Source: Bradyrhizobium sp. CCBAU 051011 (GTDB lineage: Bacteria; Pseudomonadota; Alphaproteobacteria; Rhizobiales; Xanthobacteraceae). Taken from it: DNA of 64,000 nt. A model generated the notes under the pieces. The model ran no database searches. It had not been told where the DNA came from and worked only from the letters and a program-made list of their open reading frames with translations. Shown one piece after another: positions 46,031 through 54,805 of the stretch. The stretch is from the NCBI RefSeq assembly GCF_009930815.1, contig NZ_CP022222.1, forward strand, positions 3,638,501-3,702,500. The letters run 5' to 3'. The position numbers and the translations under genes were made by a program. Position 1 is the stretch's first letter; each line of letters opens with the position of its first letter.

Positions 46031-46128
46031 TCGAACGACGCTGCAGCAATCGGCGCGTGCGTGCAAGACCAGAAAGTCCCGATCACGCGCTTGCGCGCAT
46101 GATCGTCGCGGGTTCCTGCAGCGAGAGT

Positions 46129-46731
46129 CTAGTTCTTCACGACGACCGGCGTGCCGACGGAGACGCGGCTGTAAAGATCGGTCACGTCCTCATTGGTCAT
46201 GCGGAAGCATCCGGAGGAGACCGCTTGTCCGATCGTCTCGGGCTCGTTGGAGCCGTGGATGCGGTAGAGCGTCGATCCCAGATACATCGCCCGCGCGCCG
46301 AGCGGATTGTCGATGCCGCCGCGCATATGGCGCGGCAGGTCGGGACGGCGGCGGAGCATCTGGGCCGGCGGGGTCCAACTCGGCCATTCCCGCTTCGCGC
46401 TGATGCGGTGGGTTCCGCTCCAGCGGAAGCCGTCCCGGCCGACGCCAATGCCATAGCGTATCGCCTGGCCGTTACCGAGCACGAGATAGAGCCGGCGTTC
46501 GGCGGTGTTGATGTAAATCGTGCCGGGGGCGTAATTGGCGTTAAACATCACAGTCGTGCGCGGGATCGGGCTCGATCCGCTGGGCATGCCGGGCCGGAAG
46601 AAACCGGGGCCGCCGCCCATGATGTCGCGCGAGTCTTCAAAGAAACCTTGAAATAAACCTTGGGCCTGCGCCTGGCCGGCCCCGGCCAGCATGGTCAGCG
46701 CCGCAAACAGCAAAGCAAAAGCCCGGGTCAT
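46129..46731 (-). CDS. L,D-transpeptidase (YkuD family)
   Basis: A 200-residue exported enzyme: signal peptide at 1-24 (MTRAFALLFAALTMLAGAGQ), then a YkuD domain at about 70-200. The catalytic motif is HGSNEPETIGQAVSSGCFRM with His159 and Cys175. It forms 3-3 peptidoglycan crosslinks or attaches proteins to peptidoglycan in the periplasm. The start at 46731 has GAGGAAG upstream. Rhizobia have many paralogues, so the exact role is not fixed. Confidence 0.9.
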   Translation of the reverse strand: MTRAFALLFAALTMLAGAGQAQAQGLFQGFFEDSRDIMGGGPGFFRPGMPSGSSPIPRTTVMFNANYAPGTIYINTAERRLYLVLGNGQAIRYGIGVGRDGFRWSGTHRISAKREWPSWTPPAQMLRRRPDLPRHMRGGIDNPLGARAMYLGSTLYRIHGSNEPETIGQAVSSGCFRMTNEDVTDLYSRVSVGTPVVVKN

Positions 46732-46959
46732 CTTTTTCTTCCTCGCGAAAAAAACTGAATATGAGAGGACACAGGCCATAATTGCGGCGGTCGTGCAACC
46801 AACGAGCCTGTGACCACAGCCATTTTCAATCGCCGCGGTTAAAAAAGGCAACATGCCCTACGCGATGGCTGCATTGTTCCGCTAAACCTTTGACGAAATG
46901 TGTGAACAATGATTGATCGTCAGCGGCTCCTCAAAAAAGATCGCGAAGGGAACGAGAGC

Positions 46960-48507
46960 ATGAACGGTGCGGAAAGTCTGGTGCGGACATTGGTCGCGGG
47001 CGGGGTGGACGTCTGCTTCACCAATCCCGGCACCTCGGAGATGCATTTCGTCGCCGCACTGGACCGGGTCGAGGGGATGCGCTGCGTGCTCGGGCTGTTC
47101 GAGGGCGTGGTGACGGGCGCCGCCGACGGCTATTACCGCATGAAGGGTACGCCGGCCTCGACGCTTTTGCATCTGGGGCCCGGTCTTGCCAATGGGCTTG
47201 CCAATCTCCACAACGCCAAGAAGGCCAATTCCGGCATCGTCAACATCGTCGGCCAGCACGCGACCTATCACATCGGGTACAACGCTCCGCTGACGTCTGA
47301 CATCGAGGGGCTGGCGCGGCCGATGTCATCCTGGGTGCGGACCTCGCCGGATGCCAAGTCGGTCGCCGCCGACGGCGCTGCCGCCATCGCCGCCGCCAAG
47401 AGCTCGCCGGCGCAGATCGCCACCCTGATCCTGCCCGCCGATACCGCCTGGAACGAGGCCGACGGCATCGCACAGGTGCCTGATGACAACCAGCGCGCCA
47501 GTTATTCCGCGCAGGCAGTGGACAACGCCGCCAAAGTGCTGCGCAACGGCGGCGCGTCGACGCTGCTGTTGATGACCGGCAGCGCGCTGACCGAGCACGG
47601 GCTGGCGCTGGCGGCCCAGATCGCGGGCAAGACCGGCTGCAAGGTAATGGGCCAGACCTACAATCCGCGCATGGCGCGCGGCAAGGGCCGGTTCTCGATC
47701 GACCGCATCCCCTACGTGATCGAGCAGGCGCTGCCGATCCTGAAAGACTTCAAGAACATCGTGCTGGTCGAGGCCAACGATCCCGTCGCGTTCTTCGCCT
47801 ATCCGAACAAGCCGAGCATGCTCAAGCCCCAAGGCTGCGAGGTGCATCGCATGACCACGGGCGCCGAAAATTCCGTCGCCGCCCTGGAAGCGCTGGCCGG
47901 TGCGCTTCACGCGCAGCCGGCCGACCGGCAGCCGCAGAAAACGGTCGAACTCGCCAAGCCGACCGGCGCGCTGACGCACGCCTCGATCGCGCAGGCAATT
48001 GCAATGGCGATCCCGGAGAATGCCATCGTGGTCGATGAATCCGTCACCACCGGCCGCGGCTTCTTTCCGCCGACGGCTGCCGCCGCCCCGCACGACTGGC
48101 TGCAGAACATGGGCGGCTCGATCGGCTTTTCGACGCCGGTCGCGACCGGTGCTGCGGTGGCGTGCCCGGACCGCAAGGTGATCTGCGTGGTCGGCGACGG
48201 CAGCGCGATGTACACGCTGCAATCCCTCTGGACACAGGCGCGCGAAGGCCTCAACGTCGTCACGATTGTATTTGCCAACAAGATCTACCAGATATTGCGT
48301 GGCGAATTCGACGGCGTCGGTGCCGGCGAGCCGGGGCAGCGGGCGCTCGACATGCTCAAGATCGACCGTCCCGACCTCGACTTCGTGGCCCTCGCCAAGG
48401 GCATGGGCGTGCCGGCGCGCGCGGTCGCCAATGCCGACGATTTCAACAAGGCGCTGGCAGAAGCCGTCGCCGAGCCGGGGCCGCGGCTGATCGAAGTGCA
48501 GATGTAA
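46960..48507 (+). CDS. acetolactate-synthase-like TPP enzyme
   Basis: A 515-residue thiamine-diphosphate enzyme. The catalytic Glu is Glu48 in GLFEGVVTGA, and the TPP-binding motif GDGSAMYTLQSLWTQ is near residue 410. It lacks any small regulatory subunit gene nearby and the FAD-binding region is partial, so it may not be the anabolic acetolactate synthase; an oxo-acid decarboxylase such as a phosphonopyruvate or sulfopyruvate type is also possible. The start at 46960 follows GAAGGGAACGAGAGC. It is monocistronic and distinct from the benzoylformate-decarboxylase-like gene at 15286. Confidence 0.85.
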   Translation: MNGAESLVRTLVAGGVDVCFTNPGTSEMHFVAALDRVEGMRCVLGLFEGVVTGAADGYYRMKGTPASTLLHLGPGLANGLANLHNAKKANSGIVNIVGQHATYHIGYNAPLTSDIEGLARPMSSWVRTSPDAKSVAADGAAAIAAAKSSPAQIATLILPADTAWNEADGIAQVPDDNQRASYSAQAVDNAAKVLRNGGASTLLLMTGSALTEHGLALAAQIAGKTGCKVMGQTYNPRMARGKGRFSIDRIPYVIEQALPILKDFKNIVLVEANDPVAFFAYPNKPSMLKPQGCEVHRMTTGAENSVAALEALAGALHAQPADRQPQKTVELAKPTGALTHASIAQAIAMAIPENAIVVDESVTTGRGFFPPTAAAAPHDWLQNMGGSIGFSTPVATGAAVACPDRKVICVVGDGSAMYTLQSLWTQAREGLNVVTIVFANKIYQILRGEFDGVGAGEPGQRALDMLKIDRPDLDFVALAKGMGVPARAVANADDFNKALAEAVAEPGPRLIEVQM

Positions 48508-48560
48508 GGTGACAATCGTCTGAAAGTTTTGAACTAGCCGGAATGCCGCAATTGTGAAAT

Positions 48561-48738
48561 CGTCATTGCGAGCCAACGGGTCGCGCGAATGCGCGCTCGA
48601 TGACAGGCTCCGCGAAGCAATTCATCGCGCCACAAGTGGACGGATGGATTGCTTCGTCGCTTTAGCGCAAAATTGCTCTGCAATTTTGTCGCGAGCTCCC
48701 TTGCGCAAACGCTTCGCGTTTGTCGCGGGCAATGACGA
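48561..48738. repeat. dispersed repeat, copy 2
   Basis: Starts cgtcattgcgagccaacggg and shares gcgcaaaattgctctgcaat and caaacgcttcgcgtttgtcg with 44407-44634. It ends 12 bases before the next start codon, so its last part is the leader of that gene. Confidence 0.8.
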
Positions 48739-48750
48739 TGCCGAGGCGCC

Positions 48751-49266
48751 ATGCAGACCGAACTGAACAAGGTCGTCACCGCACTTCACGAGTTCTACGC
48801 GCGCGAGGCCTATCTGCTCGAAAAGGACGTTGGCGAACGCGCACTGACGCATCGCCTGGCGGTGCATTTCGAACCGCAGTTCCCTGGCTGGGAGATCGAT
48901 TGCGAATACGACCGGCTCGGCGATCGCACGCTGCGGCTGCCGCATGGTTCGACCGTCTCGACCGACGATCATCTGGCGAAATCCATCTATCCCGACATCG
49001 TGGTGCACCAGCGCGCGATCCCCAACAATCTGCTTGCGGTCGAGGTGCGAAAAGCGGCCAATCATCAGCCGCTCGAACATGACCAGCACAAGCTGCGGGC
49101 GCTGACCGATCCGCATTTGTGGTTCGCCTACTGGATCGGCGTGCTGCTGACGCTAGGCAAAACCCATGTCACGATGTCGGAGGTCTATACCAGCGGCGTT
49201 TACGACCAGGCCCTGTCCGGCTGGTTCGCAGGCCGGCTGAAGGATGCCGGACTAAGCGCGGGATAG
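48751..49266 (+). CDS. small PD-(D/E)XK-nuclease-like protein
   Basis: A 171-residue protein. The stretch YPDIVVHQRAIPNNLLAVEV followed by RKA matches the D-x(n)-ExK core of the restriction-endonuclease-like superfamily, with Asp in PDIVV; the last motif residue reads Arg (EVRK) or the following Lys. No methyltransferase or helicase neighbour exists, so it may be a stand-alone DNA-acting protein or a degenerate copy. The start codon lies directly behind a dispersed repeat, and no Shine-Dalgarno is evident. Confidence 0.5.
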   Translation: MQTELNKVVTALHEFYAREAYLLEKDVGERALTHRLAVHFEPQFPGWEIDCEYDRLGDRTLRLPHGSTVSTDDHLAKSIYPDIVVHQRAIPNNLLAVEVRKAANHQPLEHDQHKLRALTDPHLWFAYWIGVLLTLGKTHVTMSEVYTSGVYDQALSGWFAGRLKDAGLSAG

Positions 49267-49288
49267 CCTCGCGAACGGAGAAAGCGTG

Positions 49289-50611
49289 ATGACATTTACT
49301 CGATCGATCCTGGCCATCGCATTCGTCGCCGTCGCGCAGCATGCGTTGACGCAGCAGGCTCGGGCGCAGGCGGCTCCCGCGCCGGATCTGGAAGCCATTC
49401 TGGCCAATCCCAAAATCGTCAAAACGCTGGACGACATCAAGGCCGACGACGAGCGGACCTTTGCCGAGCAAAAGCGCATCACCGAAATCCCGGCGCCGCC
49501 GTTCAAGGAGAAAGTCCGCGCCGAATATTATCAGAAGCGGATGCAGGAGCTCGGCTTCAAGGATGCTTCGATCGACGCAGAAGGCAATGTGATCGCGCTG
49601 CGCAAGGGCAGCGGCGGCGGCCGGCCCAAGCTCGTGGTATCGGCGCATCTCGACACGGTATTCCCCGAAGGCACCGACGTCACCGTGAAGGAGAAGGACG
49701 GTGCGATCGTCGCGCCCGGCATCGGCGACGATTCGCGCGGGCTTGCGGCGATGCTGTCGCTGATCAAGGTGATGAACGAAAACCAGATTGCGACCGTCGG
49801 CGACATCCTGTTCGTCGGCACGGTAGGTGAAGAAGAACTCGGCAATCTGCGCGGCGTGAAGGCGCTGTTCCGCGATCACACCGATATCGACGGCTTCATT
49901 TCGATCGACGGGCTCGGCATTACGCGGGTCGTCAACCAGGCGACCGGCAGCCATCGCTACGAGTTCACCTTCAAGGGCCCCGGCGGGCACTCATTCCAGG
50001 AGTTCGGATTGCCTAGCGCGACGCATGCGATGGGCCGGGCGATCGCAAAGATCTCGGAGCTGCAGCCGCCCGCCGATCCCAAGACCACGTTTACCGTCGG
50101 TACCGTGACCGGCGGCACCTCCGTCAACGCCATCGCGGCGGAAGCGCGGATGACAGTCGACATGCGCTCGAACTCGACCGAAGAACTCCTGAAACTCGAG
50201 GCGCGGCTGCTCGAGTTCGTCAAGGAAGCGGTGGCGGATGAAAACGCGCGCTGGAAGTCCGACAAAATGACGGTGGAGGCAAAGCTGATCGGCGACCGCC
50301 CGGCGGGCATCGTGCCGATGGATTCGCCGATCGTGCAGGCCACCCAGCGCACGGTGGCGGCCGTCACAAAGGGACCGCGGCCGACCTTCGCCGGCTCATC
50401 GACCGATTCCAACATTGCGATGTCGCTCGGCATCCCGGCGGTCACCATCGGCGGCGGCGGCGAGGGCGGCAACTGGCACTCGCGCAATGAATGGTACAAG
50501 CCGACCAATGCCTGGTACGGCCCGCAGAACGCGCTGCTGACCGTCCTGATCCTGACCGGGCTCGACGGCGTGACTAAACCGGAGCTTCCGGTACGAAAAG
50601 CCGCCAAATAG
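49289..50611 (+). CDS. exported M20-family metallopeptidase
   Basis: A 440-residue periplasmic peptidase of the M20/M25/M40 family. The signal peptide is at 1-25 ([20 protein letters not shown]). The two-zinc ligand set can be seen: HLDTVF (His), GIGDDSRG (Asp), GEEELGN (Glu-Glu) and a C-terminal [10 protein letters not shown] (His). It is similar to tripeptidase T or carboxypeptidase-type enzymes, which would release amino acids from peptides. The ATG at 49289 follows GGAG. It is likely single-gene. Confidence 0.88.
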   Translation: MTFTRSILAIAFVAVAQHALTQQARAQAAPAPDLEAILANPKIVKTLDDIKADDERTFAEQKRITEIPAPPFKEKVRAEYYQKRMQELGFKDASIDAEGNVIALRKGSGGGRPKLVVSAHLDTVFPEGTDVTVKEKDGAIVAPGIGDDSRGLAAMLSLIKVMNENQIATVGDILFVGTVGEEELGNLRGVKALFRDHTDIDGFISIDGLGITRVVNQATGSHRYEFTFKGPGGHSFQEFGLPSATHAMGRAIAKISELQPPADPKTTFTVGTVTGGTSVNAIAAEARMTVDMRSNSTEELLKLEARLLEFVKEAVADENARWKSDKMTVEAKLIGDRPAGIVPMDSPIVQATQRTVAAVTKGPRPTFAGSSTDSNIAMSLGIPAVTIGGGGEGGNWHSRNEWYKPTNAWYGPQNALLTVLILTGLDGVTKPELPVRKAAK

Positions 50612-50741
50612 GGCCAAACCAGCCGTCAAAACCGCGTTTCGGCCGTTAGCCATGCCCCCGATTGGACAAATTGTCGGCAAATTGCGGCCAAAGCGGTAAC
50701 CGAAACTTCCCCCGTAGTAATACCGGCGTAGGGGGAGTGGC

Positions 50742-50921
50742 ATGGCGTACAGGATCGTGGCGGAGCGCAAGGACGAGACCGTCAGGATGGACCGGAGCAG
50801 CATGCTGGTGGCGGTCGCCAAAGCGCGGGTCTGGGCCAGCGAGGGGTGGAAGGTCACCATCATCGTCGGCGACGAAAACGAGATCGCACCGGCCGATGCA
50901 CGCCGGCTTTCCTTCGTCTAA
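50742..50921 (+). CDS. 59-residue hypothetical protein
   Basis: The frame opens at ATG 50742 after GGGGGAG and encodes MAYRIVAERKDETVRMDRSS, then MLVAVAKARVWASEGWKVTI and a short acidic end. The strand-helix-strand pattern fits a compact alpha/beta protein. The strong ribosome binding site and clean composition support it. No family is recognised. Confidence 0.65.
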   Translation: MAYRIVAERKDETVRMDRSSMLVAVAKARVWASEGWKVTIIVGDENEIAPADARRLSFV

Positions 50922-51022
50922 TTGAAGACTGGCGCGCCGTCTCTCCGACGGTCGCCAAATAGCGTGGAACCGGGAACCAGGGACCGACGTTATTGCTGCA
51001 GGCAGGCTTCTGGAGCAATGCC

Positions 51023-51166
51023 ATGCAGTGGCGGTCAGCAAGCACCGGCCCCGACGAAATGCGCGGCACCGGCGACGACGACAACATCTCCTACGCAACC
51101 GGATGGACCATCAGCGGGCTAGCGACGCTAGGCACCATCGTCGCGATCTGGGTGCTGGGGATCTGA
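51023..51166 (+). CDS. 47-residue single-pass membrane protein
   Basis: The frame opens at ATG 51023, with GGAG eight bases upstream. A polar, acidic N-terminal half (MRGTGDDDNISYATG) is followed by one membrane helix (ISGLATLGTIVAIWVLGI). It lies between the 59-residue gene and a pseudogene of another small membrane protein. No function is proposed. Confidence 0.55.
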   Translation: MQWRSASTGPDEMRGTGDDDNISYATGWTISGLATLGTIVAIWVLGI

Positions 51167-51227
51167 CTTAAGCTTTCGGCGCGACCCGCCTGCCGCCGGT
51201 CACGAGCAGCCCCGACTTGCGGCCGAT

Positions 51228-51393
51228 CTACAGGCCAAGCACCAGCACCACACCGGAAAGAAAAACAGCGTTAGAATGCCGGCCTCTTCAGGGTCGGTAC
51301 GCAGCAGCCATCTGACGAAGCCGATTGGTGCGAACAACCCAACCGCGCCGCCGGCAAGGGTGACGATGTCATGACGATCTTCTGGGCGGTCAT
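51228..51393 (-). pseudogene. frameshifted small two-helix membrane protein gene
   Basis: On the minus strand an ATG at 51391-51393 gives MTAQKIV, but an 11-base tandem duplication (atcgtcatgac before atcgtcaccc) shifts the frame. The continuing frame reads TLAGGAVGLFAPIGFVRWLL and then TDPEEAGILTLFF. At a T-rich run a second shift is needed to reach SGVVLVLGL and a TAG at 51228-51230. Removing the 11 bases and correcting the T-run restores one 51-residue membrane protein. The T-run step could be a sequencing error, the duplication hardly so. Confidence 0.5.
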
Positions 51394-51610
51394 CTGCTAA
51401 CTGGCAATCGCTTCGTCAAAAGGACTGGCTGCAAACGCGACGGGCAACATAGCAATGCGGGCAACCGAGCAATGGTGGATGCACAATCAAAAGGGTTGGC
51501 GGCACCACTCGGGGACTCTCTTGCGGCTTGCCGACGGCGTCAAGCTACGGTCGAAGCCTTGCCCCCGAAAGCTTGCGATCGAGGATTGCAACCTCGCTTC
51601 GGCCTATTCT

Positions 51611-51784
51611 CTAATCATCCCACGTGCGCTCCCCGCACCGGCATTCGAACATGTGGACGATGGAGCCCGTGTGGGAGTTGATCATCGTTCGAACCAGCTT
51701 CAATCTTTCACCGCAGGAACGGCAGGTCTTGTGCGTCGTCTCGCTTTCCAAAACGGCGACCTTCTCGCCGAGGAATAAGTCCAT
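51611..51784 (-). CDS. 57-residue zinc-ribbon protein
   Basis: The frame opens at ATG 51784 behind GGGGGAGATC and encodes MDLFLGEKVAVLESETTHKT, CRSCGERLKLVRTMINS, then FECRCGERTWDD. Two CxxC/CxC pairs (Cys21, Cys24, Cys48, Cys50) form a likely zinc ribbon. Proteins of this size and pattern are common in Bradyrhizobium, as I recall. It overlaps less convincing plus-strand frames. Confidence 0.68.
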   Translation of the reverse strand: MDLFLGEKVAVLESETTHKTCRSCGERLKLVRTMINSHTGSIVHMFECRCGERTWDD

Positions 51785-52063
51785 GATCTCCCCCCTCTCA
51801 AGTCGCTGCCGGGAATAATTCGTCAGGGGCCGGAAAAAACCAACGAGATTATTTCGCCGGAATCGCTTTCGGCCGACGCGTTGCCTTCCTGCATCGGCGG
51901 ATGGGTCAGGCGGGCTTTCCCGTATGGAATGGCCAAGTCATGCAGGTGACCGATGCTGCAGCGCACTACGCTTCCGCGCCACAAGCTCGTCTCAATGTAA
52001 CCCGAATCACGCTCTTACCTTGCCGCATCAGTGCAGACGCTTCGTTTCACTTATTGAATAGCT

Positions 52064-52267
52064 TTGATGATGGTTCAGGAAACCGGCAAAATTATTGTCG
52101 GCACGCGCTTTAAGATGAGCGCGCTTGGAGCCGATCGATGCCCAGAGCTGGCTGGCCGGACTGGCATCGTTGTCCACGTCAGTCCCCGTACCACCGGCAT
52201 CACCGTGCTGTTCGACGGCGCCAAAAGACCAACTGTTCTGCACAGGGACTTTATCTCTCTGGTCTAG
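52064..52267 (+). CDS. small SH3/KOW-like hypothetical protein
   Basis: A 67-residue protein with alternating strands: GKIIVGTRFKMSALGADRCP, RTGIVVHVSPRTTGITVLFD and KRPTVLHRDFISLV. The spacing of Gly and hydrophobic residues is like a small SH3 or KOW beta barrel. The start may be any of three adjacent ATG codons. No operon partner is seen. Confidence 0.55.
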   Translation: MMMVQETGKIIVGTRFKMSALGADRCPELAGRTGIVVHVSPRTTGITVLFDGAKRPTVLHRDFISLV

Positions 52268-52499
52268 GGTCCGGGCGCCGCCAAGCACATATTGCCGCGT
52301 CACACAAAACCGCGACGATCAGGCAGCATCATCTGCCGAACGAAGCGTGGTGGCCGAATCCTTCAGGCAGCGATGAGAGTACACGAGCGAGCGCGATCGA
52401 TACGCAATCGGGATCATCTGGCGCTCCATAGTGGAGGGGAAGGTCACCGTTCTCAATGCTGCGTCGTGCTGGCGGGATTGACCTGCGGTCGAAGGCAGG

Positions 52500-52574
52500 T
52501 GGTGGACGCACAAGGGATCGAACCTTGGACCTCTCCCGTGTGAAGGGAACGCTCTCCCGCTGAGCTATGCGTCC
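52500..52574 (-). tRNA. tRNA-Val (anticodon CAC)
   Basis: The minus strand folds into a full cloverleaf: acceptor GGACGCA/TGCGTCC, D-arm GCTC/GAGC, anticodon stem TTCCC/GGGAG with loop TTCACAC, and T-arm CAAGG-TTCGATC-CCTTG. The 3' CCA is encoded (52500-52502). The anticodon CAC reads GUG. Confidence 0.95.
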
Positions 52575-52691
52575 GGGAAATGTGGGCGAACAACAGGCCC
52601 TGTCAGAGCTCGCGATTTACGAAGGACGGGCCCCTAGTGTCAAGCGATCAGTCGTGCACAGCGTCGTGTTTCCGCGCCAATCTGAGGGAAT

Positions 52692-53972
52692 TTACGCCCC
52701 CTGCTGGCGGGCGCGGGAGGCGTGCGACTGCAACGCGCGGATGCGCTCTGCCAGCGTGCCGCCGCCTTCCGAGGCGACCGTCGCGCCGGTGACGTCGTTG
52801 GCGGGCTTGGCCGGCACTTTCGGCACGTCAGGTTCCGCCGCCAGCATCGCCTCGATCGCCGAATTCGGTCCTTCGAGCTGCATGGCGAGCTTGGCGACTT
52901 CCGCGGCTATGTCGTTGATGCGCTCGCGCAGCAGCGCGTTTTCCATCCGCTCGGTCTGCCAGGAGCTTTCGGCCTGTTGCTGGATGGCGTTGATTTCGCG
53001 CTGGAGCTTCGCGCGCTCGTCGCGGGCGGTCCGGAGCTGTTCTTCCAGCGCCGCCTTCTCGGTTCGCAATTTTTCCACGGTCGGCGACTTGCCGCCGTTC
53101 ATGCCTGCGATCTCCTCGCGCAGTTCTCGCGCGGCGCGCTCTGCGTTTTCATTCGCCTGCCTGAGCTGATTGTTTTCGTATTCGCGCTCGGCCAGCATCT
53201 TGCCTTGCGTCGCCAGCCGCGCTTCGAGGTCGTTGACGCGGTTGCCGAGCATCTCGGCTTCCTTGACCTGCACGATCAATTGCCGGTCGAGATCGGTGAC
53301 GCGCTGGCTCAAATTTTCGACGCGGCTGCGCGCTTCCGTCAGTTCGTGCGTCGCGCGCTCGGAATCGGCGCGCTCCTGGGCGAGGCGAGCCTGCGTCGTC
53401 GAAAATTCCTTTTCGGCGTCGCCGACGCGGCCCTTCAGTTGCTCGATCTGCGTGCGCACTGCGACCAGCTCGACCTGGCGGCTGTCCGCCATCATCGATC
53501 GGTCGTTCAGTTCGGTATTGATCCTGCCGAGTTCGGCCTGCTTATCGGTCAGCGCCTGTTCGGCGTTGCGCAACAGCTCGGTCTTGGCCACAAATTCCTC
53601 TTCGGTGGCGCGGAGTTGCTCCTTCATCGCCTTCTCGCGCGCTTCGAGCGCAAAGATCGTGGCGTTCTTTTCGCCGAGTTCGATCTTCATGCGGTTGATC
53701 GCGTCGCTCTTCTTGCCGAGTTCGGCGAGCTGGCTGGTGGTCTTGTTCTTCAGCTGCTCGACGCTCATTTCGAGCCGCCGCGCCGACATCGCGAATTCCG
53801 CGCGGAGCTGATCCTTGTCGGCCTGGATTTCGGCCATCGACAGCGGGGTCGCCGCCTCGAGCCGCCGCGTCGTCAGCCGCACCGCCCGGTTGTGCACCAG
53901 CGGCACGATCATCAGACCGAACAGCATGGAGACCAGAAAACCGATCGCCAGATACATGATCGGCTCGATCAT
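52692..53972 (-). CDS. membrane-anchored coiled-coil protein
   Basis: A 426-residue protein with one N-terminal membrane helix (IMYLAIGFLVSMLFGLMIVP, residues 5-25) followed by a long coiled coil (about 45-360; heptads such as MSVEQLKNKTTSQLAELGKK). The C-terminal part is Ala/Pro-rich (PDVPKVPAKPANDVTGATV). This topology resembles bacterial proteins that organise the envelope or division site, but no named family is assigned. It lies next to tRNA-Val and is monocistronic. Confidence 0.78.
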   Translation of the reverse strand: MIEPIMYLAIGFLVSMLFGLMIVPLVHNRAVRLTTRRLEAATPLSMAEIQADKDQLRAEFAMSARRLEMSVEQLKNKTTSQLAELGKKSDAINRMKIELGEKNATIFALEAREKAMKEQLRATEEEFVAKTELLRNAEQALTDKQAELGRINTELNDRSMMADSRQVELVAVRTQIEQLKGRVGDAEKEFSTTQARLAQERADSERATHELTEARSRVENLSQRVTDLDRQLIVQVKEAEMLGNRVNDLEARLATQGKMLAEREYENNQLRQANENAERAARELREEIAGMNGGKSPTVEKLRTEKAALEEQLRTARDERAKLQREINAIQQQAESSWQTERMENALLRERINDIAAEVAKLAMQLEGPNSAIEAMLAAEPDVPKVPAKPANDVTGATVASEGGGTLAERIRALQSHASRARQQGA

Positions 53973-54100
53973 GAATGGTTACTCCACACAGACAAGGATT
54001 CGTTAATCACATTGCCACGCCGGGCCGGGCCTACGCCAGCCCAATGCCGCGTTAACCTGAATCCACCTGGGGAGACGCGCGCAGATGCTTGAAGACGGGC

Positions 54101-54712
54101 TCAGAAGGGGTTCCAGGTCGCGCGCGGGGTATATTTGAGATAGCCGACATTGGCGCCGAGCCGCAGTCCGATGCCGGAGCGGATCGGCACCAGCACGATG
54201 TTGTTGGCAGTCAGCGCGGTCATGCCGAAGCCGCCGACGATATAGGCGGAGCCGTCGATGCCGACGAAGCGCTGGTAGATCGCGTTGGTGGCGGGCAGGT
54301 TGTAGACCAGCGTCATGGTGCGCGCGCCGTCGCCGCCCCAGTCGAAACCAACCGACGGTCCCTGCCAGTAGACGCGCAAGTCGCCGGCATTCTTGGTGTA
54401 GAGCGTGCCTTCGCCATACCGCAGGCCCGCCACAAAGGCGCCTGAGCCTTCTTCACCCAGCACATAGCCGTTGGGCAGGCCCCATTGACTGACCGCGCGC
54501 TCGATCACGGACGCCAGCCCCCGCGAGACGTTGCCGAAGAATTTGTGCCCGGCCGAAACCAGCTCCTCGGGCCCGAAGGTCTCGGGCCCGGGCTGGCGCT
54601 GCGGCGGCGGGTAAGGCCCCCCCGGCGGTGGCGGCTGCTGTGCCGAAGCCGGAACTGTCCAGCACATCAGCGCGGCAAACGTCACCGCGGCAAGGCGTGA
54701 AGCAAACGTCAT
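54101..54712 (-). CDS. DUF1134 / EipA-like exported protein
   Basis: A 203-residue periplasmic protein. The signal peptide is at 1-24 (SRLAAVTFAALMCWTVPASA), followed by a Pro/Gln-rich linker and the DUF1134 domain (FGPEELVSAGHKFFGNVSRG through GANVGYLKYTPRATWNPF). Brucella EipA, a small periplasmic beta-barrel-like protein needed for envelope integrity, belongs to this family. The role here is presumed similar. It is divergent from the YHS-domain gene. Confidence 0.88.
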   Translation of the reverse strand: MTFASRLAAVTFAALMCWTVPASAQQPPPPGGPYPPPQRQPGPETFGPEELVSAGHKFFGNVSRGLASVIERAVSQWGLPNGYVLGEEGSGAFVAGLRYGEGTLYTKNAGDLRVYWQGPSVGFDWGGDGARTMTLVYNLPATNAIYQRFVGIDGSAYIVGGFGMTALTANNIVLVPIRSGIGLRLGANVGYLKYTPRATWNPF

Positions 54713-54805
54713 GAAAGAACCCCTGGCATCGAAATTCTGGCCGCCGCCTTAACCTGACGCCAACAAGCATGGCTCTAGGTTGCGTCCAGTGTCCCCTCGA
54801 CTCGC

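Noticed and set aside
51455..51778. 107-codon plus-strand frame
   Set aside because: It is antisense to the zinc-ribbon gene at 51611-51784, which has the better start signal and paired cysteines.
51901..52113. 70-codon plus-strand frame
   Set aside because: It overlaps the better-supported gene at 52064 in another frame and has no ribosome binding site.
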